Notes: generated from the sequence alone by a model not told the origin. Positions 13,118-24,995 are shown, counted from the stretch's first letter. The stretch: DNA of 64,000 bases from Rhizopus arrhizus (GCA_024220505.1 JAKZZE010000015.1:372001-436000); one strand, 5' to 3'. Numbers and translations are program-made.

Positions 13118-13973
13118 ATGTTGACTTGTTCTCAAGAAATCTTCTTTCATAATGATATGCAACAAACAAAAAAATCCAGACAATACAATCGAAAAGATCA
13201 ATATAACGGCTTGATCAATAATCCAAATGTCATTATTTCAGCAAACAATTTTAGAGATAAAGAAGAGCAAGTTTGGCCGCCTGATGTAGAAGATGCGTTC
13301 ACTGAAGGTAAAAAAAAATAAAGAGCATGAAGCAATTCTTTTTTTTTTTTTTTTTTTTTTTCGCCCTGAAAATTTTGAATATTTCATAGCTCTTGAAACT
13401 ATCCCTAAATTGGGTAGAAGAAAGATTCTTGTGAATGGTAAACCCTGCGGAAGAAATGAACTAATATCCGATTTTATTTATCGAAAAACTGGAAAAATCA
13501 GAACAAGAAAGCAAGTATCTTCTCATATTCAAGTCTTGAAGAATACACGTAAAAGTGACTTTCATTGTAAAATCAGTAAATCCCTCTATTCTTTACTTGT
13601 TTAATGACACTCTCTGTAGTTATGCGATTATTAACTGATTCAGTCGAAACTTCAGAAGAAATAAGTTGCAATACAAACAATAACCATTCATCCTGTGGAC
13701 AACCATTCAACAGTAATTCCAATTTAAAAACTTTTAAATCCATTGAATCATTTTCATCTGACGATTCGTCTATCAACTCATGCTCTTCATCACCTACGGA
13801 TTATATGTTAGATATGATACAAGGGAACTCAATCCAGCCATTCTCTATGCTTAAAGACTTTTATGATCCATGTCAGCAACCCATCCTTAGCGACTTTATT
13901 AACTTTGATCCATTGTTATTTACTGCAGACCCTTTCTTTGGTTCAGTCACAATACCGAACAATACCAGCAATA

Positions 13974-14004
<31 letters not shown>

Positions 14005-14810
14005 AACAACAGAAACTAAGAGTTGTGAATTCCCTTTTTGGCCAAGCTACATTTGTCTCTATTTAGAATATGCTTTACCTTGCGATCCTTATCGACCCAT
14101 GACATATAATCTTGCGCACATGCCTCAGTGTCTTCCAAGTACACTTAATACAGTTTCTTTAGATTCTATCTCGAAAGAAAAGTGTCCGCCTTTAGCCTCA
14201 TTATCTTCCACTATAGTTGCTTTATTAGCCAAGGTTTGCTCATTTATTATTTAAAATAGTTTTTTATTGACAAACAAGTTAGGTTAAACTCGATTTGGGG
14301 CTTGAAGTATCTGAATTTACATTTAATAACACATCCTTCTTTGAAACAAGTGAAAGAAAGACAATGGAATGTACAACAACTATTTATTCATTTGGTAATG
14401 TTGTTCTTGAATCAAAAGAATCTCAACAGGCGCTTTGGGTGAATGAAGGAAAATACATGTACAATTTTGTATTTGTCAATCAATTCTTTGATGCGTTCAT
14501 GAAAGGCATTCGATCGCTTCAATCTTGGGAAGAAGTAGATATCGCCATTAATAATTTATGTATCGTTCAGGTAAAATCATCACCTCCCCTTTCCTCTTAC
14601 TCTTCTTTGAGTCATTATTCACCCTTATTCTAGACTTTTGAAGATGTTGAACTTAAACTAGCAAATGAAACAACCGTACAACCATCATTAATCATGGCTT
14701 ATGAATTTGAAAGAGGCCCTGCTACAATTGAAATAGCTGCTATTGATAATATAATTGTGAATGAAAAATTCAATCAAGGTTTAGAATTCCTAGGCGAATT
14801 GTTAAAGTGA
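13118..14810 (+). CDS. TEA/ATTS-domain transcription factor with TEAD-like C-terminus
   Basis: Predicted 481 residues; exons 13118-13307, 13390-13566, 13620-14233, 14283-14570 and 14634-14810. The TEA DNA-binding domain spans about residues 50-120: [10 protein letters not shown], then [20 protein letters not shown], then the third-helix signature [10 protein letters not shown]. This groups it with Tec1/AbaA/TEAD proteins that bind CATTCY-type sites. The middle is low complexity, with a Thr run from an ACA repeat. The last about 150 residues (about 330-481) read like the TEAD YAP-binding fold: a C-T-T-x-I-Y-S-F-G-x-x-V-V-E-S-K-E core, then G-K-Y-M-Y-N-F, a conserved helix [20 protein letters not shown], and A-Y-E-F-E-R-G. 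Intron 1 carries a T run of about 24. Confidence 0.9.
13976..14012 (+). repeat. ACA/GCA trinucleotide repeat inside the TEA gene
   Basis: A run of about 12 ACA-type codons with a GCA-GCA interruption. In the gene frame it encodes mostly Thr with two Ala residues; in the +1 frame it would encode Gln. It is a likely site of length polymorphism. Confidence 0.85.
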
Positions 14811-15133
14811 TTTATGCATATCCCTCCTCCCCCCCCCCTTTCTTCTCTCTCTCTTTTTATTCCTTTATAAGCAGAAAAAAAGTCGATTTACAATCATTTT
14901 CTTAGTATGAACACAAACTTTATTCAGTATTTTTTTTATGGACATCTTATGTTGACTTTTTTTTTTTAATTTATTTGCAAAGCAGGTACATAATACAATA
15001 AATCTTTTTTTTTTTCTTCTTCTTTTAATATGTGTATAATCTCATTATATTTTCTTTAAAAAAAATCCCTTACATTAATTAATTTTTTTTTTTTTTTCTT
15101 TTTTTTTTCTTTTTTTTTTTTTTTTTTTTTTTT
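14811..15133. other. Convergent intergenic region with very long T tract
   Basis: The region lies between the TEA gene stop (+) and the FYVE gene stop (-). From about 15083 to 15134 it is almost pure T with two C interruptions. On the minus strand this is an A tract starting exactly at the FYVE stop codon, so it forms the start of that gene's 3' untranslated region. Confidence 0.75.
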
Positions 15134-16800
15134 TCATTTTGTTTGCATGATGATCAAATACTGAAAACATGCATCACAAACACGACTCCACTCAAATTTA
15201 CTATTTGTGGAAAATAATGGTAATTGATTTGCACTGTGCTTTTGACAAATAACCTGTCCGCATCGTCTACAGTGATGACGTCTTTTAAATAATGAAAATC
15301 GACTATTACACATTGGAAATTGACACATGTCGGCTTGTTCATCAGGCACCCATCTATCTTTTGGGACCGATACAAATCTATTCTGTTTGTCTTTTTGTGT
15401 CAAGTGTAATACGTATTGATGTTGATGAAACCTGATATGTTGAATACTAGAAGAAATGAAATTTGACTATGAAATCATAAGTAAATCGCAAATTTAAGTT
15501 TATATGACATTACTTGTTCTTCTTCTTCTTCTTCTTCTTCTTGTTCATCTATCGGCTCATTGGTCATTCCGCTACCTGCAATCATAAGATCGATTCCATG
15601 CAGTCGGTTCTCAAAGGAGTGTATGATATGACCAGTACCAACGCCTCCTCCTACAAACATTCCAACATCCCATCTCATTTTATGTACAATATCAAGCTTG
15701 TCTTCCATTTTTAATAATTCAGATATCGCTTTACTAAAATCCCATCTTCTATCTTCTTCTTCTCTTCTCTTCTGCTCTCTTTCTTCCTCTTCTTCATTGC
15801 CTTCAGGTTGTTTTACTCCTTCAGGCTTTTTTTGAGTTGATTCAAGTTTCATGTTTATATCAGCCATCAATTCTTCTAATGAATCAATCATCAATAGCTG
15901 CTGTTTAGCTACCTCCTGACATTCCCGTATCCTTTCCTCATATTGCTTTTCTCGCTCATGAAATTGTTCATGAATAGATTGATTAAGAAACATCAATTCT
16001 CTTACTCGCTGTTCTGCATAAAGTATATCGACTGACAGTGACTCTAATTCTTCAGATTGTTGTATACATAATGTCACTAGATTTAAAAATTGTCTTCTCC
16101 AATCAGACGCATCTTCGCTTTCACTATGAATCGAAGCTGTTTCAGATAATTCATCGAGTTTGGAATGAATCAAGTTGTTGGTAGTCACAAATAGAGCAGT
16201 TAAGTTAGGACTTGCGACACTTGCCGTCTTTTCTTCTTCTTCATTTAAATAAGAAGAAGATGTTGGATTATCCCAACTAATTTCCTCTTCCACTGCTTCT
16301 TCTTTTGCAATTTCTTCTGTATAACTAAAAGATTGGATCCGTCTGTGACCTCTATCAATTGACTGCTTATAATCATCTGTTAAACTATGTCTTTTTGAAT
16401 GAAATTCGTTTTTCTTCTTCTTTAGGAACTCGTCATAAAATAATTCTTGTACGTGAAGCTCTTGCATGGAACGAGTGATACCATTCAATTTAGCTCGAAG
16501 TATATCAAATGCATCAATGTGTGGATCCCACTGCTGTTCTTCCTTGGTGTGTGTTGTTTGTAAGATAGATGATTTTGTCAGTCGAGGGACGATAGTCATT
16601 GGTCTATTTCGCGTTGTACTAATACTCTCTCTTCTTTTTTTGAGTGATTTCAAAGCATATTTCTTTAAAGTACTTTCATGTCTTATTTCTCCATGTGTAA
16701 ATTGCAGTGAAGAGCGTTCTTTTTCCAAAGATGTCGGTACTGACTCCATTGATTCTTTGCTGTAATAAAGTTTACTATCAACATTATGAAAAGAATTCAT
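15134..16800 (-). CDS. FYVE-domain coiled-coil protein
   Basis: Predicted 539 residues; exons 16800-15514 and 15466-15134 (minus). A C-terminal FYVE zinc finger (about residues 468-530) has the W-V-P-D entry, the R-R-H-H-C-R-R-C-G PI3P-binding core, paired Cys positions (C-x4-C, C-x2-C, C-x2-C) and a closing R-V-C-D-A-C. It should bind PI3P on endosomal or vacuolar membranes. Upstream is a charged, mostly helical region with coiled coil (about 235-350), acidic runs including nine Glu near 420, and a basic Ser-rich N-terminus. Domain order recalls Pib2-like or other endosomal FYVE adaptors, but I cannot assign an orthologue. The intron chosen (47 nt, GTAATG...ATAG) is the only combination keeping both frames open. 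Confidence 0.85.
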
Positions 16801-18820
16801 TCGAAGTTTTATCTAAGAAAAAAAAAAAAAAAAAGCTTAAAAAGACATTCACAAGTAATCAAATGAAACTTACTTTCTATCTAGACATGTATAAAGAAAC
16901 AAGTATTGTTGTTTTTTTTTAAAAAAGAAAGACAAAAAAAACACACACACACGACACAGGAAAAAAAATAAAACTTTTTTTTCCTCCTTTAAATTGTATT
17001 AGAATAAAAGGTACAGTGTATATCATGGGACTCATAAGTTGGGCTGATTTTATTAATTGTCATTTTTTTGTGTTATCCATCATCTTTCTCTCTTTCTTTC
17101 ACTTTTTCTTTTCTTTTATACCAGATGCAAAGAAAAGGAAATTGTAAAACTCTTTTCAAAAGAAAAAGAGCGTGGAATTATTTTTTATTTTTCTACACTT
17201 AAATGCATATTGTGTAACAATATGTCAGCCAGAAGATTAGGTAACAAATCCGTTTGAGATCGTCCCTCATTGTTAATCACCAGATACAATGACAGATGAG
17301 TTCGATTGCAATATGGGATAGATGATTAGCACTTGACAGCTCTATTTGAAATAGAACGGTTATAAAAATTTAATTTTTAATCTGTTTTAGTATCTCCTTT
17401 AACTAACAAAAGTTATGGTGTGTTTTTACTGTAAAGAAAGGTTAAAGACTGTTTCATAAATAACGTTAATCCTAAACTAGATCAACATGAAACGATATAG
17501 TTAAAAATTAAGAGATTAGGGTTTATCATGACTCTTTTAAAGGTGAAATATTATTGACTTCACACAGCTCTTTTAATTAGCATACAATGGATACTTTTGA
17601 CTAAATAAAATCTGCAAAGAGGGCTGTAGTCAACCAAGTATCTTGTAAGCACTATATACATTTTAAGTTTAATTGAGATACTGCATCTAATTCTGTGAAT
17701 GGGCATATAAAATGATATGTTTTCATTGTAAAATGAATGAGTGTACAAATGAGAGTTTATAAGCAGTATAATAATCCAAATGAGGTAAGGATGGTGGTAA
17801 TGGCTTTTGTTCTTGAAAGCATAATGTAATTCTTTGGATACTCAGACGCTTTTAATTATGAAATAAGCTGTAAACAGCTTAACTATATTACTCTCTATTC
17901 CATAATGTATACTCAATCAGTTGTGCAAAGCTACTGATATTATGTATTCTATTTAAAATCATTAACCATGATTTAACGTTAAACACCATATTTTTTATCC
18001 TCTCCCCTCCCCCACACCTTTGAGCGGTGCTTAATTCATAAAAATCATATTTCACACTCTTTACAATAAAGACTTATTCTGATCTATTTTACGATAACAA
18101 TAAATTAAAATGAGTTTTGAACTTCTATTTTGCCAACATTCTGAACTTAAAAGAAATTAATTAAGTGTTAATTTTTTTAGGTGTAATGTAATCAATCTAT
18201 CCTTATTCTTCCTTCTCCCCGATTAATAAAAAAAATCGATCGAAATACGATCAATCATGTATAAAGAAGATCTTTTATAAACATCATTGGCGATCGTACT
18301 AAAATAATTTTTTTTATTAAAAAGCGGAAACTAAATATTTAAAAAATTTCATGTTTTCATAAAAAAAAAAAGTCATACATACAAGGTCCTTCATGAATAT
18401 AAAGTAGTTAAAGCGTAGTGAGGGATTGAAGAAAACCAATGATAAATAAGTCTTGTAAATCAAAACGAATTATTTTATATTAAAAAAATCAATAGGAATC
18501 GTATAGAATATGCAAGTGACATTCAATTGTTATTTTTAGCATAAAAGTCTCAACGTATTTATTGCAAAGCATTTATGAACATAAACAAGTTTAGATGAGC
18601 AAGAAATGATAAATAAGTTACACTATAGTAACTTTTAATTAATTAAACTGAGTTTATTCACGATTGAATTCAAAGCTTTGACCATCACAATATTTGTTAT
18701 TAATTTTATCATATGCTATAATCATAACATGAACATAAAACAGAACAATTGAAAAATAAAGGAATGTGTATTCATTTTATTATGATAATGTTTAAATATG
18801 AAAAAGTAAATAAATTAATT
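16801..18820. other. Gene-poor AT-rich region
   Basis: Two kilobases without a supported gene. A short frame at about 17024-17146 and the stretch up to 17257 could be parts of an unrecognised small gene, but I see no domain or convincing splice sites. The right part (17500-18820) is AT-rich with scattered stops in all frames. Confidence 0.5.
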
Positions 18821-20257
18821 TTAACAGAGTTCTTTAAGACCCTTGATAATACGCTTAGCAGACTGAGTGGCATTAAGCTTGGTACAAGATTTGACACCAA
18901 TAGAGATAGAGGACTTGAGAGATGATTTTACGCTGAAAGAGCCACCGATGGCAATCTTCTTGATAACAGTAGACTTGTAGTTGACCTTCTTGAGGACCTT
19001 TTCAATGTATTTTTTATCAGTAAACTTGAGCTTAGTGCCGATCTTGGGAAGGCTGGTTTGGAGACACTTCTTGGCCTTGGCTTCAACTTCAGCAATAATC
19101 AACAAGAGTTGCTTTTGAGTAAGTTTCTTGGAACCACACTTGGAACGGAGGAGAAGTTCGACTTCCTTGTATACCTTGGTCTTGATCTCAGCGTTCAAAT
19201 CAGCTTCAAATTCGGATCTCAATTTTCTGACAATGGATTTTCTTACGGATACGATATCGACTTCAAAAGTTGAGCTGCCTTTAGAGCCACTGGAGGCTCC
19301 TCCATGGATGCCAGTTTTGCTACTAGAGTGAGAGCTACTGCTGGATTCAGAATGGGAGCTGCTCTTGGAGGAGTGAGAGCTACTAGATTCAGAATGAGAA
19401 CTGCTGGATTCAGAGTGAGAGCTGCTCTTGGAGGAATGAGAGTGACTTTTAGAATCAGAGTGAGAACCGTTCTTAGAGGAGTGAGAGCTGCTCTTAGAAG
19501 AATGAGAGTTGCCACTGGATTTTGAGCTCGAGCCGTTCTTGGAAGAGTGGGAGCTACCATGGCCTTTATGAGATCCTTCGGAATGACCTTTGCCGTGGCC
19601 ATCAACTTCGACACCAACGCCTACACCAGCGCCAACATGAGCACCTCCATGACCTTTGCCGTGGCCACCAACTTCGACACCAACGCCTACACCAGCGCCA
19701 ACATGAGCACCTCCATGACCTTTGCCGTGGCCACCAACTTCGACACCAACACCTACACCAGCGCCAACATGAGCACCTCCATGACCTTTGCCGTGGCCAC
19801 CAACTTCGACACCAACACCTACACCAGCGCCAACATGAGCACCTCCATGACCTTTGCCGTGGCCACCAACTTCGACACCAACGCCTACACCAGCGCCAAC
19901 ATGAGCACCTCCATGACCTTTGCCGTGGCCACCAACTTCGACACCAACGCCTACACCAGCACCAAAACCAACATGGCCACTACCATTGGCACCACTATAA
20001 GTGTGCAACCCGAAGCCAACATCAAATTCCAATGAAGCAGAAACATGATCACAGTAGCTAGTAGCAACTTTGGAAACAACCTGTGTTTTCATTTGGGTTT
20101 CAATAGAAGACATAATACTAGAAATCATGTCTTCGGTGACCTTGACTGGAAACTTATTGTGGCGTGCAACCAAACCAGAGGAAGCATCAGAAGAAGCCAT
20201 TATACCGCTAGTCAAAGAAGCAGCGAGGAGGGTGAGAGTGGCGAATTGGATTTTCAT
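18821..20257 (-). CDS. Secreted Gly/Val/His tandem-repeat protein, unknown function
   Basis: Intronless 478-residue protein that I do not recognise. It starts with a clear signal peptide (M-K-I-Q-F-A-T-L-T-L-L-A-A-S, cleavage near 19-24). An N-terminal region (about 25-90) ends in one Cys. Then come about six 22-residue repeats rich in Gly, Val and His (core G-A-H-V-G-A-G-V-G-V-G-V-E-V). Next is a roughly 85-residue Ser/His/Lys low-complexity segment (S-H-S-S-K, S-H-S-E-S-S). A charged helical C-terminal domain (about 335-478) has Cys residues and ends in C. It could be a wall, spore-surface or extracellular matrix protein, but this is inference from composition. A TATA box lies 74 bases upstream. 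Isolated between gene-poor regions. Confidence 0.8.
   Translation of the reverse strand: MKIQFATLTLLAASLTSGIMASSDASSGLVARHNKFPVKVTEDMISSIMSSIETQMKTQVVSKVATSYCDHVSASLEFDVGFGLHTYSGANGSGHVGFGAGVGVGVEVGGHGKGHGGAHVGAGVGVGVEVGGHGKGHGGAHVGAGVGVGVEVGGHGKGHGGAHVGAGVGVGVEVGGHGKGHGGAHVGAGVGVGVEVGGHGKGHGGAHVGAGVGVGVEVDGHGKGHSEGSHKGHGSSHSSKNGSSSKSSGNSHSSKSSSHSSKNGSHSDSKSHSHSSKSSSHSESSSSHSESSSSHSSKSSSHSESSSSSHSSSKTGIHGGASSGSKGSSTFEVDIVSVRKSIVRKLRSEFEADLNAEIKTKVYKEVELLLRSKCGSKKLTQKQLLLIIAEVEAKAKKCLQTSLPKIGTKLKFTDKKYIEKVLKKVNYKSTVIKKIAIGGSFSVKSSLKSSISIGVKSCTKLNATQSAKRIIKGLKELC
19578..19975 (-). repeat. Six tandem 66-bp coding repeats
   Basis: Near-identical 66-base units within the secreted protein gene, each encoding 22 residues. 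Differences between units are mostly single silent changes (for example AACGCC versus AACACC on the + strand). The period is a multiple of three, so the opposite strand also stays open in two frames across the array; those frames are shadows. Such similarity suggests recent expansion or gene-conversion homogenisation. Confidence 0.9.
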
Positions 20258-20330
20258 TTTATTAAAAAAGGAAAGGACTTGGGTTAATAGGAAAAAGATG
20301 TAGTTGTAAGCTTTTGAAAAAAGAAGGCAC

Positions 20331-20340
20331 TATTTATATA
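20331..20340 (-). promoter_or_regulatory. TATA box of the secreted repeat protein gene
   Basis: On the minus strand this reads TATATAAATA, 74 bases before the ATG at 20257, a spacing suited to a core promoter with a short leader. Confidence 0.7.
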
Positions 20341-22294
20341 AACCGATAAACTGTAGACATTTTAGTAACCTGAATAATCTGATAGTCGAGATCTCGTTCA
20401 TTCTATCTAATGGAATTTGTTTGCCTTTCTTGCGAAACATATTTAGTTATGCGGTAGCATGTTAAATAGACCAAAAAAAGACAATGAATAACGAAAAAGA
20501 TTGAGCAACCGCCTTGGTTTTGTGACACATGCTATTTTTTGCTGGGTGGTTTCACTCATTTCAGGCTGGCTTTCATGCATGGTAATTCAATAAATAAGAG
20601 ATGTGTGGTTTTCAGTTGCACAAAAAAAAGTTGTTCTCGTCCTTGCCAAAAGAGAAGATAATTTTTATCGGACTAATGGTTGCAGCGCGCGTAGATTCAG
20701 TCCGAGCTTTTGCGATTGCTGCTTATAAATCTTTTTTTTATGAAGCCAACTCACGTTTCAAACTGTTGCCTCCAATCCATTACAATAAAGTAATAATGAC
20801 GAGACGGTAATGGTTGCTATACCCTGAGTTTGTATATTTATTACATTGCATTTAAGCAGTGCCACCATTATGTATCACGTATGTCTTCATTCGTATTTTT
20901 TTCATCAATGTTAGAGTCACCTTGGTATCTTCCCGAAAGGGACATTGTGTAAGCCAACTTTGCATCGGCTTTATGAATTATACAAAACAATCAGGCTCCG
21001 CCAACGGTAATATTTAAGCTGCCGCAAGCTTCATTTTCTTAAAATAAAAAATCTTATAATCATTGAAATGTATGACACAGAATCCCATTTTTTTTTTACG
21101 ATATTTATTCGCACATAGTCTAAAATTCCGCTGTAAATTACAGTATAAAGCTAAAATTAATTAATCCATTGTTACTATTCTCTAAAATTAACTTGTTTAA
21201 TTACTTTGTTTTAAAATTAAATCAGACTTATACAAACCATTATGCTTCTCTATCGTACTTTATTTGATTCTTGCTTTTGCCAAAGGACAAGTAAATTCAC
21301 AAAATTTAACATATGAGCATTCATATTTGCTGTGGAGCTTTTGTTTCTATAGTCGACAAAAAAAGTAATGTGAAATATTTATAGAATAAAATACGACAGC
21401 TTTAATTAATTCAATATAATATATAGCTGGCAGTCTAGTGTTACAATGATGAAAAAATTAGGTGATTCATTAAGGAGTACATCCAGTATGAATATAGCCA
21501 TTGTTAAAACAGATGTTAATGATGTCAACATTTAGCGATTAATAGGAGCGTTTTACTCTATTTCACTGTAAGATGAGCATAAAATTTAGATCATTGGCTT
21601 TCTACCTTAAACATTAATTGCATTGTTACTAGAAGAAGAAACCTTTAATAATGTATAAAGTTTTTTCAGAAAAGCAATTTAATAAGCTAGAAATCAATAT
21701 AAGGAAAGTAGCTTTAAGCTCTTGGCAATAGTTGCTCAACGAGGGATCTGAGAATATCAAGGTGCTGGTACATCCGAGAAGTTGCTTTTTAGATTGAAAA
21801 AAAGACCCTTTTATTATATAAAACGTGGCAATGCTTTGGATAAAAAAGATACACGATTTTATGGTAGCTTGTGGTTTTATATCATCAATACAGAACCGTA
21901 TGTTAATGACGACCATGCTTGGCTAATTTAATAAGGAATAGAATAAGAAGTTTTTGTATGTTTCTTTTCTAGTTCATCCAAAAAAGTAAAAGAATGGCAA
22001 AAAATTATAGTAAGGAAGGAGATAAAGCATTTGCTTGGTCATTCTTTGCATCAAAATAAAGGTGAATTATGACTTTCTTTTTTTCTTTCTCTTCAAGGCA
22101 CTCAAAAGAGTTTTTATTTAGATGCAACCGTATTCAACCAAAAACAAATTAAATTTCCCTTCTTTTTGTAAATAAATGATTGATTTTATTCTTAAAAATT
22201 AAATGAAGTCAAGCGTCTGAAAGCGTCATGAACTAAGGGACAAAAAGTAGTGGATTGAACGTGCTAGTCAAGGTTGAGTCTGCTTCTTTTAAAC

Positions 22295-22327
<33 letters not shown>

Positions 22328-24643
22328 TTTATAGGTGCTTCTTTTAAACGAACATAGTGCCTTCAGTGTCAATTTGCGGCCTTCTAAAAAGAGGATAAAA
22401 CTTAAACTCAGTTAATAGTTTTATATAATCTTCAAATTCGCTTAAACCATTTCAACTGCTGACCAACAACCAGGCGTCTTAAGAGTTGATGGCATGATTC
22501 ATTTGAGTTTTTTTTTTTTTTAAATCTGAATCTCTAAGTGTTTATGCAAGTAACAAAGCCATCATACTTATTCAAAACTAGATTTTTGATCTCATTAAGG
22601 AATTTGGGCCACTTGCTTTATAATAGTCAATGAACTGTTGTTGTACCTAGTTCTAAAAGTCAAGATAGTCAGTAAACCGAAAATTCATACGCCTAAGTTT
22701 GAAAATATAATTAAAGTGTTCATTTGGAAAGAGATATATATACCAACCTTGTTTATATATAATTGTTTCAGGCATAGTTATTAAATAAACCAACAGAAAC
22801 GAAAAAAGCTCAAAATTATGAAGAATATCTCGTCACATCAAGAGTTGCTTTTGGATAAATTACGAACTTGAAACAGTCATCATACCAAGAGGTTTTTGAA
22901 TCAAGATGCAATATGTTCAAGAAGCCCAGCTTAGGAGTTTCTGATGCTTTAGCTTGAAAACAGAAATAAACGATAAAAATAAAGTCGGATTGCAACTGAA
23001 AATACTATTAAGCCACTTTTCCGGATAGTCAGGCAGTTCAGTAACTTTATCTTTTTGAATCAAGTGATCTGAAGCTGCAAAGGTATGCTCTACCATTTCT
23101 GCAAGATTTTTCAGGACTAAATGCGTTCAAATTCATCTTTGCCCACCAAGCGACTTGATCACACAATCAACATTTATTAGCAAGCTGTGACATTACAAGT
23201 ATTATAAAACTTACTTAATATTAATAATAAAACAGCAAATGAGAGCAGCCTTGCAGCTTTACTTACTAACCTGAAAATTGATATAAAGCTACTAAAAAAA
23301 TATTTGGATGCTTAATTTTTATGCTCCAAATCCAATTGATAAATGTAGCTAGTTTTACTTGCAAAGCTTTCACAGTAAATAAAGAACATTTGGTAACAGT
23401 ATTTTTTGCTTTGTTATAAAAAAGAAAAGCGTCTTATTTAGTCATGTCATTGCTACTTTACGGCTTTCAAAAATGAACAAGATCATAACTATGACAGTTG
23501 TAAATATGAAAGCCTCTTGTAGAAATTATACATTTATCTTAAACTATTGTTTGATTCTTGATTTCACACAGCCAAAAAAAAAAAAAAATACTGATGATAT
23601 CATCAGAATTGAAGAAAGAATCTTTTGCTATTTTAATATATATATTTGAAAAGTCAAAAAGAACAAGTTCCCCCTGTGATGGACATTATTCAAAGTTAGT
23701 TTATTTTTAATAAAACTTGCAGTTTAACTAATGAAAACCTTCAAGTTCTCGATTTATCCAAAAAGAAGATCAAAAACTTACCAATGTGGATATAAAATGT
23801 TCCTTATTAGCGATAGGTCTATATTATTCTAATATTGAGTTAGATGTGTCAAAGTTTCATATAAAAAAAAAAACATAGTAAGACCTGGTAAAAGCGAGGC
23901 TAAATATGATAATATACATTATAGAAAAGCCAATGAAAAGCAAGTATATATACATTTAGTCTCCGAAACCTATTTTTAGAAAGTTATCTACTGGCATTGG
24001 AGGCATTGCAAAGAGAAGTAATAATTGCAAAGAAGATCATTTTTTTTTATAAAATGAATTATTATGTACTATTGGATGCACTGATCAGCGTAAAGGCTAA
24101 TAAGCTTTTATGAATTTTAGTAATTTTAAACAGTCATAATGATTTATACTTTATGTTGGAGACTAATACATTACCCAGAAGAATGTTGTACAACCTGCAT
24201 TTCAGTCACTGGGAAAAAAAAATCATGCAGTCTGATTCTCACGGGTTCACAATGAAACATACGATTACCAGTTTGAAGTGATTGCTGCAGTATTTCGATT
24301 TTAGGACTTTTTTTTTTCATCCCCTTTCTCCCCTTTCCCTCTTTCTCTTTTGCACCCCCTTTTTCTTTTTCTTTAACCTCCTGAATTATTTAAACAACGA
24401 TCTTTGCCAAAGTCTTTTTTTGTTACATGGCACGCACACATCATAAATGAGAAAACCAGTTTTTTAAAGAATAATTCTTGAGCAGTAAAATTCGTGTAAC
24501 AATTGGTCTTTAGCATTATAATCCCAGTATAACTTCCAAATAAAGCATCTTGTTTAGTAGCATGACGTTGAAAAAGACATTTGTTATTTTCTTTTTTTGT
24601 TTCATTCTCTCTTTTTTTTTTTTATTATTATTATTATTTCTGT
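20341..24643. other. Gene-poor region with decayed coding scraps
   Basis: More than 4 kb without an intact gene. Stops are frequent in all frames. Three stretches look like eroded coding sequence: about 21780-21925 (+), 22917-23112 (-, about 66 open codons) and 23721-23795 (+, leucine-rich-repeat-like). A short poly(T) insert with flanking duplication is described separately. The last 340 bases, T/C rich from 24307 on, should contain the promoter of the FHA-RING gene. Confidence 0.5.
22281..22350 (-). mobile_element. Retroposed poly(A) stub with 15-bp target-site duplication
   Basis: A perfect 15-bp direct repeat (TGCTTCTTTTAAACG) occurs at 22281-22295 and 22336-22350. Between them are 31 T followed by GTTTATAGG. 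Read on the minus strand, this is nine unique bases, a poly(A) tail and a duplicated target. That is the structure left by an extremely 5'-truncated LINE-type or LINE-mobilised insertion. No coding or internal element sequence remains, so the source family cannot be named. Confidence 0.7.
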
Positions 24644-24952
24644 ATGGACGATTTTATTTGTTTAGCTATGGCCTCACATTATACAGAAGAACCTATAACA
24701 AACAATAGACAATTTAGACAGCCTACTACAAATCAAGCCAAAGTTCACATCCGTATTGTTCCAAGTATTGATAATCCCAGTCGTAGTTTAATATTTAATA
24801 TTATTGAAAGAGACCTTGAAGCAGGACATGTCATCAAGATTGGCAGATTTACTGATAAATCTTCTTTAAAAAATCATATATCATTTAAAAGTAAAGTCGT
24901 CTCTCGATCTCACTGTGAAATTTGGTTAAATAATGATGGAAAGGTAAATTGG

Positions 24953-24995
<43 letters not shown>

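Noticed and set aside
17024..17257. Possible small gene
   Set aside because: Only short hydrophobic and Lys-rich frames; no splice model or motif supports it.
19522..20061. Two long + strand open frames across the secreted-protein repeats
   Set aside because: They exist because the 66-bp repeat period is a multiple of three; composition is a repeated reverse-complement shadow and there is no independent start context.
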